Below, piece after piece: positions 1 to 8,580 of a DNA stretch of 64,000 bases. A program made the position numbers and the translations under genes. The first letter of the stretch is position 1, and every line of letters begins with the position of its first letter. Origin of the DNA: Marinobacter excellens HL-55 (lineage in GTDB: Bacteria > Pseudomonadota > Gammaproteobacteria > Pseudomonadales > Oleiphilaceae); the NCBI GenBank assembly GCA_001314845.1, contig LJZQ01000002.1, positions 62,001 through 126,000 on the forward strand. Reading direction: 5' to 3'. The notes under the pieces were generated by a model. The model was not told the DNA's origin, searched no databases, and worked only from the letters and a program-made list of their open reading frames with translations.

Positions 1-285
1 CTGCTGATGGGCTATAGCCACGGGTACCGGTATTTCAAGTTGTTCCCGGCGGAGGTGTCGGGCGGGATTTCGGCGCTGAAAGCCTTTTCAGGGCCCTTTC
101 CCGATGTGGTGTTCTGCCCGACGGGCGGTATTCGGCAGAATACCGCCTCCGCCTATCTGGCGCTGGAGAACGTGGCCACCGTTGGCGGTACCTGGCTGAC
201 GCCCGCGGATGCCATCGCCAACAAGGATTGGGCGCGGATCACCGAAATCGCGCGCGCCAGCCTTGCCAGTCTCGAAAAGGTGTGA
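1..285 (+). CDS. eda: 2-keto-3-deoxy-6-phosphogluconate aldolase, C-terminal part
   Basis: Only the last 94 codons are inside the window; the frame is open through base 1. KDPG aldolase splits 2-keto-3-deoxy-6-phosphogluconate into pyruvate and glyceraldehyde-3-phosphate, the last Entner-Doudoroff step, in the cytoplasm. The visible part carries the family block FKLFPAE followed by a GG pair, the LKA..GPFP segment, and PTGGI, which form the phosphate-binding end of the TIM barrel. The Schiff-base lysine is the one in FKLFPAE. The gene ends 12 bp before the stop of the convergent pykA, with no hairpin between them. edd and glk lie just beyond pykA, which fits a hexose catabolism locus. Confidence 0.93.
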   Translation: MLMGYSHGYRYFKLFPAEVSGGISALKAFSGPFPDVVFCPTGGIRQNTASAYLALENVATVGGTWLTPADAIANKDWARITEIARASLASLEKV

Positions 286-297
286 TGAATTCCGTGT

Positions 298-1746
298 TCA
301 GCGGATGTCTGAGCCAACCTGAACAATCTTCATGGAGTTGGTGCCACCCTGAGCGTTGACGTAATCGCCTTTGGTGATCACGACCAGATCACCCGTCTTG
401 ACGACGCCACGCCTCTCCAATTCCTTGATCGCCAGCGCATTGACCTGCTCGTGTGCCAGTTTGGCTGAGTCGAAGGGGACCGTCTGAACACCCCGGAACA
501 GTGCCACCCGGTGCTGTGTGGAATGGTGACGGGAGAAGGCGAAGATGGGCAGACTGGATTTGATTCTGGACATCAGGCGAGGCGTGGATCCGGTTTCCGT
601 CAGGCAGATGATGGCTGCCACGCCTTGCAGGTGGTTGGCCGCATACATCGCCGACAAGGCGATGGCTTGATCCACTTTTTCCATGCTTTCGTGAATTCGG
701 TGTTTTGACTGGTGCATGGAGGGCTGGCGCTCAGCGCCCAGGCAGATGCGCACCATGGCTTCGACCGCTTCCCGCGGGTAGTCGCCGACGGCGGTTTCGG
801 CCGACAGCATGACGGCGTCGGTGTAATCCATGACCGCGTTGGCGACGTCAGACACCTCGGCCCGTGTTGGCATCGGATTGGTGATCATCGATTCCATCAT
901 CTGGGTGGCGGTGATCACGGCCCGATTGAGAACCCTGGCCCGTGAAATAATGTGCTTTTGTACGCCCACCAGTTCGGCATCGCCGATCTCCACGGCCAGG
1001 TCGCCCCGTGCCACCATCACGGCATCAGAGGCTTCAATCACGGCATCCAGGGCGGCGTTGTCATGGGCCAGCTCGGCACGCTCTATTTTGGCGACAAGGC
1101 CGGCCTCGGAGCCCGCTTCTTTAAGCAGACGACGGGCAACGTGCATATCTTCTGCGGTGCGCACAAAGGATACCGCGACATAGTCCGCGCCTAACTGAGC
1201 TGCGGTGACGATATCGCGCTTGTCCTTATCGGTCAGGGCATCGGCCGACAAGCCGCCGCCGCGTTTGTTCAGGCCTTTGTTGTTGGACAACGGGCCTCCG
1301 ATCATCACGGTGGAGGTAATGCTGTGGGCATCGACGGCGTTGACTTCCATTTCGATGCGGCCGTCGTCCAGAACCAGAATGTCGCCGGGGGTAACATCGT
1401 TGATCAGCTCTTCGTAATCAATGCCAACCCGCTGGTCGGTGCCGGCTTCTTTATCCATCGAGGCGTCGAGCACAAAGGTCTGGCCTCGCTGTAGGGTTAC
1501 CTTGTTGTCGGTAAAGCGGGCGATGCGCAGTTTCGGGCCCTGCAAGTCGGCCAGCAGGGCAACATATCGGCCTTGAGCGGCTGCGGCCGCGCGCACTCGC
1601 TGGGCGCGCTCTATATGTTCCTCAGCACTGCCGTGAGAAAAGTTCAGGCGGGTAACATCAACACCGGCCGCGATAATACCGGCCAGCGATTCCACGCTGT
1701 CGGTGGCCGGGCCAAGGGTGGCTACAATTTTGGTGCGCCTGAGCAT
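298..1746 (-). CDS. pykA: Pyruvate kinase, PykA type
   Basis: Converts phosphoenolpyruvate and ADP to pyruvate and ATP. The 482-residue protein begins [15 protein letters not shown] and matches the length and blocks of E. coli PykA (type II), including [13 protein letters not shown] around the catalytic lysine, the MVARGDL segment, and ATQMMESM. The frame stays open 29 codons further upstream, but the ATG at 1746 has a clear AAGGA ribosome site 8 bases ahead of it and gives the family N-terminus, so the longer reading is rejected. It is divergent from edd and convergent with eda, so it probably has its own promoter in the 121-bp gap to edd. Confidence 0.96.
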   Translation of the reverse strand: MLRRTKIVATLGPATDSVESLAGIIAAGVDVTRLNFSHGSAEEHIERAQRVRAAAAAQGRYVALLADLQGPKLRIARFTDNKVTLQRGQTFVLDASMDKEAGTDQRVGIDYEELINDVTPGDILVLDDGRIEMEVNAVDAHSITSTVMIGGPLSNNKGLNKRGGGLSADALTDKDKRDIVTAAQLGADYVAVSFVRTAEDMHVARRLLKEAGSEAGLVAKIERAELAHDNAALDAVIEASDAVMVARGDLAVEIGDAELVGVQKHIISRARVLNRAVITATQMMESMITNPMPTRAEVSDVANAVMDYTDAVMLSAETAVGDYPREAVEAMVRICLGAERQPSMHQSKHRIHESMEKVDQAIALSAMYAANHLQGVAAIICLTETGSTPRLMSRIKSSLPIFAFSRHHSTQHRVALFRGVQTVPFDSAKLAHEQVNALAIKELERRGVVKTGDLVVITKGDYVNAQGGTNSMKIVQVGSDIR

Positions 1747-1760
1747 AGTGCGTGTCCTTA

Positions 1761-1774
1761 ATGTGTGTTCACAT
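1761..1774. promoter_or_regulatory. Operator-like dyad between pykA and edd
   Basis: ATGTG and CACAT form a perfect 5-bp inverted repeat around TGTT, in the 121-bp space between the divergent pykA and edd genes. The position suits a regulator acting on both promoters. HexR commonly controls such genes in gammaproteobacteria, but its published TGTA..TACA-type site is not obvious here, so the regulator is not identified. Confidence 0.3.
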
Positions 1775-1867
1775 CGATAAATGGCTTGAGTATTGCTGAT
1801 TGAACCTGAAAGACTTCCAGCAAGGAAGTACACTTACGTAGCGTGCCCATCAAAAATGGAGGGAACC

Positions 1868-3688
1868 ATGCAGCCCAGAGTCTTGAAGGTCACCAACCGT
1901 ATTATCGAACGGAGCCGGGCATCTCGCCAGGCCTATCTGGCCAGAATGGCGGCGCTCGGAGACCAGGAACCGCACCGGGGCACATTGTCCTGTGGCAACC
2001 TGGCCCATGGTTTCGCCGCCTGCCAACAGGGTGACAAGGATACCCTGAAGCTGATGAACCAGGCCAATGTGGCCATGGTCTCCGCTTATAACGACATGCT
2101 GTCTGCCCACCAGCCGTATCATCGCTTCCCCGACGTCATTCGCGAAGCGGCCCACCGCATGGGTTCAGTTGCCCAGTTTGCCGGCGGCACCCCGGCCATG
2201 TGCGATGGGGTCACTCAGGGTCAGCCGGGCATGGAGCTCAGTCTGTTCTCCCGCGACACCATCGCCATGAGCACGGCGGTAGCGCTGAGCCACAATATGT
2301 TTGATGCGGTTATGTTACTGGGAATATGTGACAAAATTGTGCCCGGCCTGTTGATCGGAGCGCTCAGTTTCGGTTATCTGCCGGCCGTTTTTGTGCCTGC
2401 CGGGCCCATGCCCTCGGGGCTGCCCAACAAGGAAAAACAGCGGGTGCGCCAGCTCTATGCCGAAGGCAAGATCGGCAAGGATGAATTGCTGGAAGCAGAA
2501 AGCGAGTCTTATCACAGCCCGGGTACTTGCACCTTTTACGGCACGGCCAATTCCAATCAAATGCTGGTTGAGGTGATGGGGCTGCATGTGCCGGGCGCGG
2601 CGTTTATTCACCCGAATACCCCGCTGCGGGACGCACTCACGGAGGCCGCTACCGAGCAGATTATCCGGTTGTCCCGGCCCCAGGGCGGCAGGCTTGGGCT
2701 GGCGGATATGGTGGACGAAAAGGCCATTGTGAACGCGCTGGTGGCTTTGCTGGTCACCGGTGGCTCGACCAATCACACCATTCACTGGATTGCGATAGCA
2801 CGCGCCGCAGGCATCATTATTGACTGGAACGACTACTCGGAACTGTCGTCAGTGGTGCCGTCGATGACTCGCATCTACCCGAACGGTCAGGAAGACATCA
2901 ATGCCTTCCACGATGCTGGCGGTACTTCCTTTCTGATTCGAGAGCTGCTGGATGCGGGCTATCTGCATGAGGATGTGAATACCGTGATGGGGCCGGGGCT
3001 GAGTCAGTATGGTCAAAAACCCCAACTGTCTGATTCTGGTTTAACCTGGCAGCCCGCGCCCGAGAATAGTCTGCGCCCCGATGTGCTCAGCAGTGCCAAA
3101 CAGCCTTTCGCCGCCAATGGCGGCTTGAAAGTGCTGGAGGGAAACCTGGGGCGGGGGGTGATCAAAGTGTCTGCGGTGGCTGCGGAGCACCACTGTGTGG
3201 AAGCCCCGGCCGTGGTCTTCAATGATCAGAATGAGCTGAAGGCAGCCTTCGACGCAGGGGATCTGGACCGCGACTGCGTGGTGGTGGTGCGGTTTCAAGG
3301 GCCCAAGGCCAATGGTATGCCAGAGCTGCACAAACTGACGCCTTACCTGGGTGTTCTGCAAGACCGGGGGTTCAAAGTTGCCCTGGTGACCGACGGTCGG
3401 ATGTCCGGTGCCTCCGGTAAAGTGCCGGCGGCGATACATGTCTACCCGGAGGCGCTCGACGGCGGGCCCCTGGCCAGGATTCAGGCTGGTGATCTGGTGT
3501 GTGTAGATGCGATCAATGGCACTCTGAGTGTCCGGCTGGATGAGGGCGCCCTGGCCGCGCGCGAGGTGGCCACCCAGGATCTGAGCGCCCACCATCAGGG
3601 CTACGGCCGCGAGCTGTTCGGCTGGATGCGCCGTGGCGCCAGCAACCCGGAGCAGGGTGCCAGCGCGTTCTGGACCCACGAGGCGTGA
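1868..3688 (+). CDS. edd: Phosphogluconate dehydratase
   Basis: Dehydrates 6-phosphogluconate to 2-keto-3-deoxy-6-phosphogluconate, the first committed Entner-Doudoroff step. The 606-residue length is close to the 603 of E. coli Edd. IlvD/Edd family blocks are visible: CGNLAHGF near the N-terminus, the [14 protein letters not shown] stretch with an iron-sulfur cluster cysteine, GICDKIVPG, the [13 protein letters not shown] stretch, and the C-terminal [11 protein letters not shown] segment. The ATG at 1868 is chosen over an upstream in-frame start because GGAGGG sits just before it and the family N-terminus starts here. The stop overlaps the GTG start of glk, so the two are translationally coupled. 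Confidence 0.96.
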   Translation: MQPRVLKVTNRIIERSRASRQAYLARMAALGDQEPHRGTLSCGNLAHGFAACQQGDKDTLKLMNQANVAMVSAYNDMLSAHQPYHRFPDVIREAAHRMGSVAQFAGGTPAMCDGVTQGQPGMELSLFSRDTIAMSTAVALSHNMFDAVMLLGICDKIVPGLLIGALSFGYLPAVFVPAGPMPSGLPNKEKQRVRQLYAEGKIGKDELLEAESESYHSPGTCTFYGTANSNQMLVEVMGLHVPGAAFIHPNTPLRDALTEAATEQIIRLSRPQGGRLGLADMVDEKAIVNALVALLVTGGSTNHTIHWIAIARAAGIIIDWNDYSELSSVVPSMTRIYPNGQEDINAFHDAGGTSFLIRELLDAGYLHEDVNTVMGPGLSQYGQKPQLSDSGLTWQPAPENSLRPDVLSSAKQPFAANGGLKVLEGNLGRGVIKVSAVAAEHHCVEAPAVVFNDQNELKAAFDAGDLDRDCVVVVRFQGPKANGMPELHKLTPYLGVLQDRGFKVALVTDGRMSGASGKVPAAIHVYPEALDGGPLARIQAGDLVCVDAINGTLSVRLDEGALAAREVATQDLSAHHQGYGRELFGWMRRGASNPEQGASAFWTHEA

Positions 3689-4650
3689 TCACCAAGGCGT
3701 TTGCGCTGGTCGGGGACATTGGTGGCACCCATGCCCGCTTTGCCCTGGTTGAAAAGGGCTCAGTGACGCTGCTGGACACGCGTATTCTGAAATGCAGCGA
3801 CTATGCCGGTCCGCAAGCCGCTATCGCCGACTATCTTGCCGGCGTTTCTGCACCGGTGACTGAGGCCTGCTTTGCCATCGCGGCTCCGGTTGTTGGCCAT
3901 ATGGTTTCGATGACCAACAATCACTGGCGCTTTGACACCGAAGAGTTACAGAAAGCCTTCGGCTGGCACCGTTTCAGACTGGTGAATGACTACACGGCGA
4001 TGGCCCTGGGTGTGGTGCACGTGCCCGGGCATAAGCTGGTGCCCGTGGGGGCTCTCGCGGAGCGGCAGCCTGGCCCGTTGCTGATTATGGGGCCAGGCAC
4101 TGGGCTTGGCATGTCCGCGTTGATCCCGGCTCATGCGGGTTGGGTGCCTTTGGCTACCGAAGGTGGTCATGTCGACTTCGCGCCGGCCGACGAAACGGAA
4201 TCTCAGGTTCTGAATCATCTGCGGGCGCAGTTTGGCCGGGTGTCGGTGGAGCGTCTGCTCTGCGGCGAAGGATTACTCAATATGTACCGGGCATTGGCCA
4301 CAATCAAGGCGTTGCCAGCCACCCTGACAACGCCGGAGCAGGTCACCGCGGCTGCTGTTAATGGATCGAGTGATCTGGCACGGCAAACACTGCAGCGATT
4401 CTGCAAGATTCTGGGGCAAGTGGCCGGTAATGCCGCGCTGACACTGGGCAGTTTTGGCGGCGTGTATCTGTGTGGTGGCATCCTGCCTGCGATCCTGCCG
4501 TTTTTTCTGGCCAGCGGTTTCCGGGACGAGTTTGAAAACAAAGGCCGAATGCGGCCCTTGCTGGCGGCAACGCCGGTATGGGTAGGGCAGGACCCACTAA
4601 CCGGTCTGTACGGTGCCGCGGCGGCGCTTGATCAGGTTGGGGGCCAGTGA
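3685..4650 (+). CDS. glk: Glucokinase
   Basis: Phosphorylates glucose with ATP to feed the Entner-Doudoroff route. The 321-residue protein matches the proteobacterial Glk family (not ROK): GDIGGTHAR at residues 10-18 is the ATP phosphate-binding loop, and [19 protein letters not shown] and a late [11 protein letters not shown] segment follow. It starts with GTG inside the edd stop codon (GTGA overlap), and its own stop overlaps the start of the next gene. The edd-glk coupling implies that glucose phosphorylation and 6-phosphogluconate dehydration are expressed together. Confidence 0.95.
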   Translation: MITKAFALVGDIGGTHARFALVEKGSVTLLDTRILKCSDYAGPQAAIADYLAGVSAPVTEACFAIAAPVVGHMVSMTNNHWRFDTEELQKAFGWHRFRLVNDYTAMALGVVHVPGHKLVPVGALAERQPGPLLIMGPGTGLGMSALIPAHAGWVPLATEGGHVDFAPADETESQVLNHLRAQFGRVSVERLLCGEGLLNMYRALATIKALPATLTTPEQVTAAAVNGSSDLARQTLQRFCKILGQVAGNAALTLGSFGGVYLCGGILPAILPFFLASGFRDEFENKGRMRPLLAATPVWVGQDPLTGLYGAAAALDQVGGQ

Positions 4651-5252
4651 TGACAACGCAGACCAGCGAACTGGAGAGTCTTGGCTTTGAGGCGCTCGTT
4701 CGCAGGGTGCGGGCTTGCACGCTCTGCCGTGACCAGTTGCCGCACGAACCCCGGCCAGTGGTGCAGCTGTCGGAGTCGTGCCGTATTCTGGTGGTGGGTC
4801 AGGCGCCGGGACGAAAAGTGCATGAAACCGGTGTGCCCTTCAACGACCCGAGCGGTGATCGCCTGCGGCAGTGGATGGGCGTTGACCGGGAGGTTTTCTA
4901 CGATGACAGCCGGGTGGCGATTCTGCCCATGGGGTTCTGTTACCCGGGAACGGGCAAGTCCGGCGATTTGCCACCCCGGCCAGAGTGCGCGGACGCCTGG
5001 CGCAGCGCGCTGATGGCCCGGCTGGCAAACATCCAGCTGACCCTGGTGATCGGGCAGTACGCCCACGCCTGGCATTTACCTGATCACCGGGGCTCGGTAA
5101 CGGACAATGTCCGCGCCTGGGCGCAGTACTGGCCAGGCATTGTGCCGATGCCCCATCCGAGCCCCCGGAACAATCTCTGGCTCCGCAAGAATCCCTGGTT
5201 CGAGCAAGAGGTGGTGCCGCAACTGCAGGGCCGGGTCAGAGAGCTACTCTGA
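4650..5252 (+). CDS. Uracil-DNA glycosylase family protein, probably iron-sulfur type
   Basis: The 200-residue protein belongs to the broad uracil-DNA glycosylase superfamily (COG1573-like), which removes uracil from DNA. Visible motifs are GQAPG at 50-54, in the place of the water-activating loop, and HPSPRN at 169-174, the DNA minor-groove loop. Cysteines 23, 26, 97 and 113 give a C-x2-C ... C-x15-C layout close to that of family 4 iron-sulfur enzymes. A Gln replaces the acidic residue common after the first Gly in family 4, so activity is uncertain. The ATG at 4650 overlaps the glk stop; a GTG at 4647 is the alternative. The last 9 bases overlap the end of glpD on the other strand. Confidence 0.82.
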   Translation: MTTQTSELESLGFEALVRRVRACTLCRDQLPHEPRPVVQLSESCRILVVGQAPGRKVHETGVPFNDPSGDRLRQWMGVDREVFYDDSRVAILPMGFCYPGTGKSGDLPPRPECADAWRSALMARLANIQLTLVIGQYAHAWHLPDHRGSVTDNVRAWAQYWPGIVPMPHPSPRNNLWLRKNPWFEQEVVPQLQGRVRELL

Positions 5253-6812
5253 CAGCGCCAGTCCTGCGCATTCTGGCAGGCGTCTCGGGGCTGTCTGGCA
5301 GATATACATGTCCAGTGCCCGTTGTTGCTCTTCGCTGATGTAAAGACCTTGCTTGGTTCTGCGCCAGAGTATGTCTTCGGCGGTCAGGGCCCACTCCTCA
5401 AAAATCAGGTAATCCACTTCTTTTTGCGACAGGGTTTCGGTGTACCAGTGGCCCAGGTCTTCCGGGCGCTGGCATCGGTTGAGAATCCGGTAGCTGTCGG
5501 TACCGTAACTGCGGGCGAAACGGCGTATCACGGCGCTGTTGAGCCATGGAAAGTCAGCGCTCAGTTTTGCTTCCAGTTCGGCGTGGTTGCCAAAATCGCC
5601 GCCGGGTAGCAGCGCCTTCTGGGTCCAGGATTTGCCGGAGCCGGGGAAATACCGACAAAGCTGATCAGTGACCGCTTCGGCCAGTTTACGGTAGGTGGTG
5701 ATTTTGCCACCGAACACGGAAATTAGCGGTGCCAGGTCGTTTTTGTCGTCTACTTCAAAGGAATAGTCTCTGGATGCAGACTGCGCCGTGCCGCCCTCAT
5801 CGTCCATCAGCGGGCGCACACCGGAATAACTCCATACCACGTCCTCAGGCGCCAGTTGTCGACGGAAATACTTGTTAACAATGGCGAGCAGGTAGTGGGT
5901 TTCTTCCGGTGATATGGCAGCCTCGCGCGGGTTGCCTTCAAAATCCACATCCGTGGTGCCGATAAGCGAGAACTGATCCTCATAGGGGATCACAAACACG
6001 ATGCGATCATCCTGATTCTGCAGGATGTAGGCTTCGTCGTCCTGGTTCAGTTTTGGCACCACAATGTGGCTGCCTTTGACCATCCGGATTTGCTTGGGTG
6101 CTTTCATGCCAAGGCTTTCGCCGAAGATACGGCTTACCCAGGGGCCCGTGGCGTTGACGATAACCTTGGCCTTGATGGTGCGGTGATGGCCAGTGAGAGT
6201 GTCCTCCAGGGTTGCCTGCCAGCCATTGTTGTCGCGACTGGTATGCACGCAGCGGGTGCGAGTGAGTATAACGCCGCCTTTTTGCTTTGCGTTACGGGCT
6301 GACAATACGACAAGGCGGGCATCGTCGACCCAGCCATCGGAATACTCAAAGCCTTTGGTGATGTCCTGTTTGAGCGGCGAGTTATCCTTGAAACTGATGG
6401 CCCGTGAGCCCGCCAGCAATTCCCGCTTGGCCAGATGATCGTACAGAAACAGCCCGGTACGGATCATCCAGGCCGGTCGCAGGTGAGGCTGGTGTGGCAA
6501 CCGGAAGCGCATGGGCCACATGATGTGAGGCGCGTTGGCAAGCAGTGATTCCCTCTCCGCCAATGCTTCCCTGACCAGACGGAATTCATAGTGCTCGAGA
6601 TAACGCAGGCCGCCGTGAATCAGCTTGCTGCTGCTGGAGGAGGTCGCCGAGGCGAGGTCGTTCATTTCGCACAGTAAAACCTTCAGGCCCCGGCCTGCGG
6701 CGTCCATGGCGATGCCCGTGCCGTTGACGCCACCGCCGATCACCAGCAGGTCATACTGGTCAGGTTGTCCTGACGGTTGGTCTGCATCCATTCGTTGATT
6801 ACTGCGTTCCAT
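5244..6812 (-). CDS. glpD: Aerobic glycerol-3-phosphate dehydrogenase
   Basis: A membrane-associated FAD enzyme that oxidises glycerol-3-phosphate to dihydroxyacetone phosphate and passes electrons to quinone. The dinucleotide-binding motif GGGVNGTG lies at residues 26-33, followed by the SSSSKLIHGGLRYLE block typical of GlpD, and a C-terminal domain (YSFEVDDKNDLAPLISVFGG onward). The length of about 522 residues is slightly above the E. coli enzyme because of a short N-terminal extension. ATG at 6812 is reported; a GTG at 6818 has the better-spaced AGGAG and is equally possible. No glpF, glpK or glpR lies nearby, so this copy stands alone. Confidence 0.95.
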   Translation of the reverse strand: MERSNQRMDADQPSGQPDQYDLLVIGGGVNGTGIAMDAAGRGLKVLLCEMNDLASATSSSSSKLIHGGLRYLEHYEFRLVREALAERESLLANAPHIMWPMRFRLPHQPHLRPAWMIRTGLFLYDHLAKRELLAGSRAISFKDNSPLKQDITKGFEYSDGWVDDARLVVLSARNAKQKGGVILTRTRCVHTSRDNNGWQATLEDTLTGHHRTIKAKVIVNATGPWVSRIFGESLGMKAPKQIRMVKGSHIVVPKLNQDDEAYILQNQDDRIVFVIPYEDQFSLIGTTDVDFEGNPREAAISPEETHYLLAIVNKYFRRQLAPEDVVWSYSGVRPLMDDEGGTAQSASRDYSFEVDDKNDLAPLISVFGGKITTYRKLAEAVTDQLCRYFPGSGKSWTQKALLPGGDFGNHAELEAKLSADFPWLNSAVIRRFARSYGTDSYRILNRCQRPEDLGHWYTETLSQKEVDYLIFEEWALTAEDILWRRTKQGLYISEEQQRALDMYICQTAPRRLPECAGLALSE

Positions 6813-6910
6813 TGTCACCCGCGCCGCTCCTGATCGTCCTTCATGATAAGGTTCGATTATCAAAGAATGCGGCGGAAGGGTAAAGCGATGGCGTCACGGT
6901 CTGGTGTGAA

Positions 6911-6934
6911 CGGCGACGCATTTCCTCGTCGCCG
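6911..6934 (-). terminator. Hairpin between the binding-protein gene and glpD
   Basis: CGGCGACG and CGTCGCCG form a perfect 8-bp stem around an 8-base loop, 24 bp after the stop of the upstream minus-strand binding-protein gene. No T-run follows on that strand, so this may be a weak or factor-dependent terminator or an mRNA-stabilising stem rather than a classical intrinsic terminator. Confidence 0.4.
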
Positions 6935-6957
6935 GGTTTGAATCCGGAATAAACCAA

Positions 6958-8205
6958 TCACAGTGAGGCGGGTTTTCCGGCTTCTCGCCGCCTTGCTTGC
7001 CATTCTTCCTGGCTCTGGGCGGCCTCATCTCCGGACATGGAATCGATAATGTCGAAGTAGTCCGAGCTGAATGGATCGGCCATGACGGTATCCCGGGGTT
7101 TGACCCGCACCACGTGAACGGTCTGAACATTCTGGTGGTCAAATGCGCGCCAGTGCTGTTCGTCTTTGAGGAGGCTGTAACGATGCCCTTCCAGCTCACG
7201 GATGACGCGCTGAGTGTTGGTGGATCCGGCTCGCTCTATGGCGTCCCTGTATTGGTAAACAATGCTGTAAGCCGAAGCGGCAGACGACGACGGGCGCATT
7301 TCGTACCGACTGGAGAAGGCCTCGACAAACTCTTTGCCACGTTGGTAGTTATTCTCATAAGGCAGATTCCACACCCAGGGTGCTGCGCCAACCACACCTT
7401 CCATGATGGTCGGTCCGACCTGACGGGCCATGCCCAGTGTCAGGTTGGGCACCACCACTTGCATACGCTTGGTCAGCCCCATTTCGTAGGCGGCATTCAG
7501 GGCTCGCACCATGTCGTCACCGAACAATACCAGCATCAGGACCTCGGCATCACTTTGTTCAGCCTGCTCGAGAGCTTGCCGGAAGTCGGTAATCAGGGCT
7601 CTGGGAAAGGGTGTTTTTGTGCCCATGTGTGTTTCTTTGTCTTCCGTATTCGAGAACTTCCGAACTGATTCCTCAATGGACCAACCCCAGGTGTAATCGG
7701 CGGTAATATAAAAATAGTTTTGATCTTGATGGTGGCGATTCAGGTATTGGCTCAGTGCCTTGGCCGTCATCCAGGCATTATAGGGTTCCCGGAACATGTG
7801 GCTGTGGCCCTCACTTCCGGTTGTCGCGTTGGAATAGGTCAGGGTGCCGAAGTACAGCCGGTTTCGGTCTCGAGCAGCCTTGCCAGAGGAAATTGCTACA
7901 GCACTGGATACGCCGCCGAATACCATCTGTGCACCTTCACGGTCGATCAACTCGGCGGTATTCTTCGCGCCCTGATCGGGTTCGCCCCGGGAATTGCGGA
8001 TCACCAGTTCCAGTGGTTGGCCCATGACGCCGCCGGCCTGATTGATTTCATCTACCGCCAGGAAGGCGCCCAGTCTTTGTTGCAGGCCCTGGTCTTTGTA
8101 GCGACCGGTCTGGGGATAGTTCAGGCCGATTTTGATGGTTTCGGCATAGACCACCGCGCTGCCCAGCAACAGGCACGTCGCCAGCAGAAGTTTATTGAAC
8201 GTCAT
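6958..8205 (-). CDS. Periplasmic type I solute-binding protein (branched-chain amino acid/urea/amide class)
   Basis: A 415-residue secreted protein with a signal peptide (hydrophobic stretch 6-20, likely cleavage after Ala21). It continues with the KIGLNYPQTG strand and the DEINQAGGVMGQPLELV block that open Peripla_BP_5/6 proteins of ABC importers. In this family the two lobes close over an amino acid, urea, amide or aromatic acid; the ligand cannot be read from sequence. No permease or ATPase genes are adjacent, so it is either an orphan component or a ligand sensor. A chemoreceptor is divergent, 375 bp away. ATG at 8205 is chosen because GGAG precedes it and the signal peptide starts here, not 20 codons earlier. 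Confidence 0.85.
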   Translation of the reverse strand: MTFNKLLLATCLLLGSAVVYAETIKIGLNYPQTGRYKDQGLQQRLGAFLAVDEINQAGGVMGQPLELVIRNSRGEPDQGAKNTAELIDREGAQMVFGGVSSAVAISSGKAARDRNRLYFGTLTYSNATTGSEGHSHMFREPYNAWMTAKALSQYLNRHHQDQNYFYITADYTWGWSIEESVRKFSNTEDKETHMGTKTPFPRALITDFRQALEQAEQSDAEVLMLVLFGDDMVRALNAAYEMGLTKRMQVVVPNLTLGMARQVGPTIMEGVVGAAPWVWNLPYENNYQRGKEFVEAFSSRYEMRPSSSAASAYSIVYQYRDAIERAGSTNTQRVIRELEGHRYSLLKDEQHWRAFDHQNVQTVHVVRVKPRDTVMADPFSSDYFDIIDSMSGDEAAQSQEEWQARRREAGKPASL

Positions 8206-8580
8206 GTGGATGGATCTCCAGTGTGATGAACCCCGACATCGGGCTGTTGTTTTTGTTTGGTTCAAGCGAACCGTAGTGTCGGCGGTCGTTTAGTGCTCAA
8301 CAATGGGACCAAAGTGGAAAATTGGGTAACAATTTGTAGGTCATTGATATCACAAGAAATGCACCAATGTGGTGCGAAGCTTGGGCGGTAGATCCCGCGA
8401 AGGCATCAAAATGGGGCGGTTCGGGCAGCACTGCCCGGGTCGTGGCTATTATGTGTTTCGTCGTGGGCTGTATTGCCGACCGCTATGCAGTTTCAGGCCC
8501 GATCCTTGCTGTGGCTTTAACCTTTCCGAGGGGGTGAAGGTGTTTGATTCGCCCCGATGTCCGGTCTGGAGATAGATGCA
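8206..8580. promoter_or_regulatory. Divergent 375-bp spacer with two dyads
   Basis: No convincing gene lies here. Two perfect inverted repeats stand out. AAATTG-GGTAA-CAATTT at 8319-8335 is AT-rich and operator-like. CGGGCAG-CA-CTGCCCG at 8422-8437 is GC-rich. The spacer must hold the promoters of both the binding-protein gene and the chemoreceptor gene. I did not find a convincing FliA-type promoter for the chemoreceptor. Confidence 0.4.

Noticed and set aside
1747..1833. Longer N-terminus for pyruvate kinase starting at 1833
   Set aside because: The added residues do not match the family and the internal ATG at 1746 has a good ribosome site. Comparable extensions of ccoG, epmC, pdxB, nudJ and cspD were rejected likewise.
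6885..6957. tRNA-like 3' half: a T-arm-like GGGTTTGAATCC followed by CCA
   Set aside because: No matching acceptor stem, and the preceding stem is an 8-bp hairpin with an 8-base loop, not an anticodon arm. It is better explained as a hairpin between two genes.
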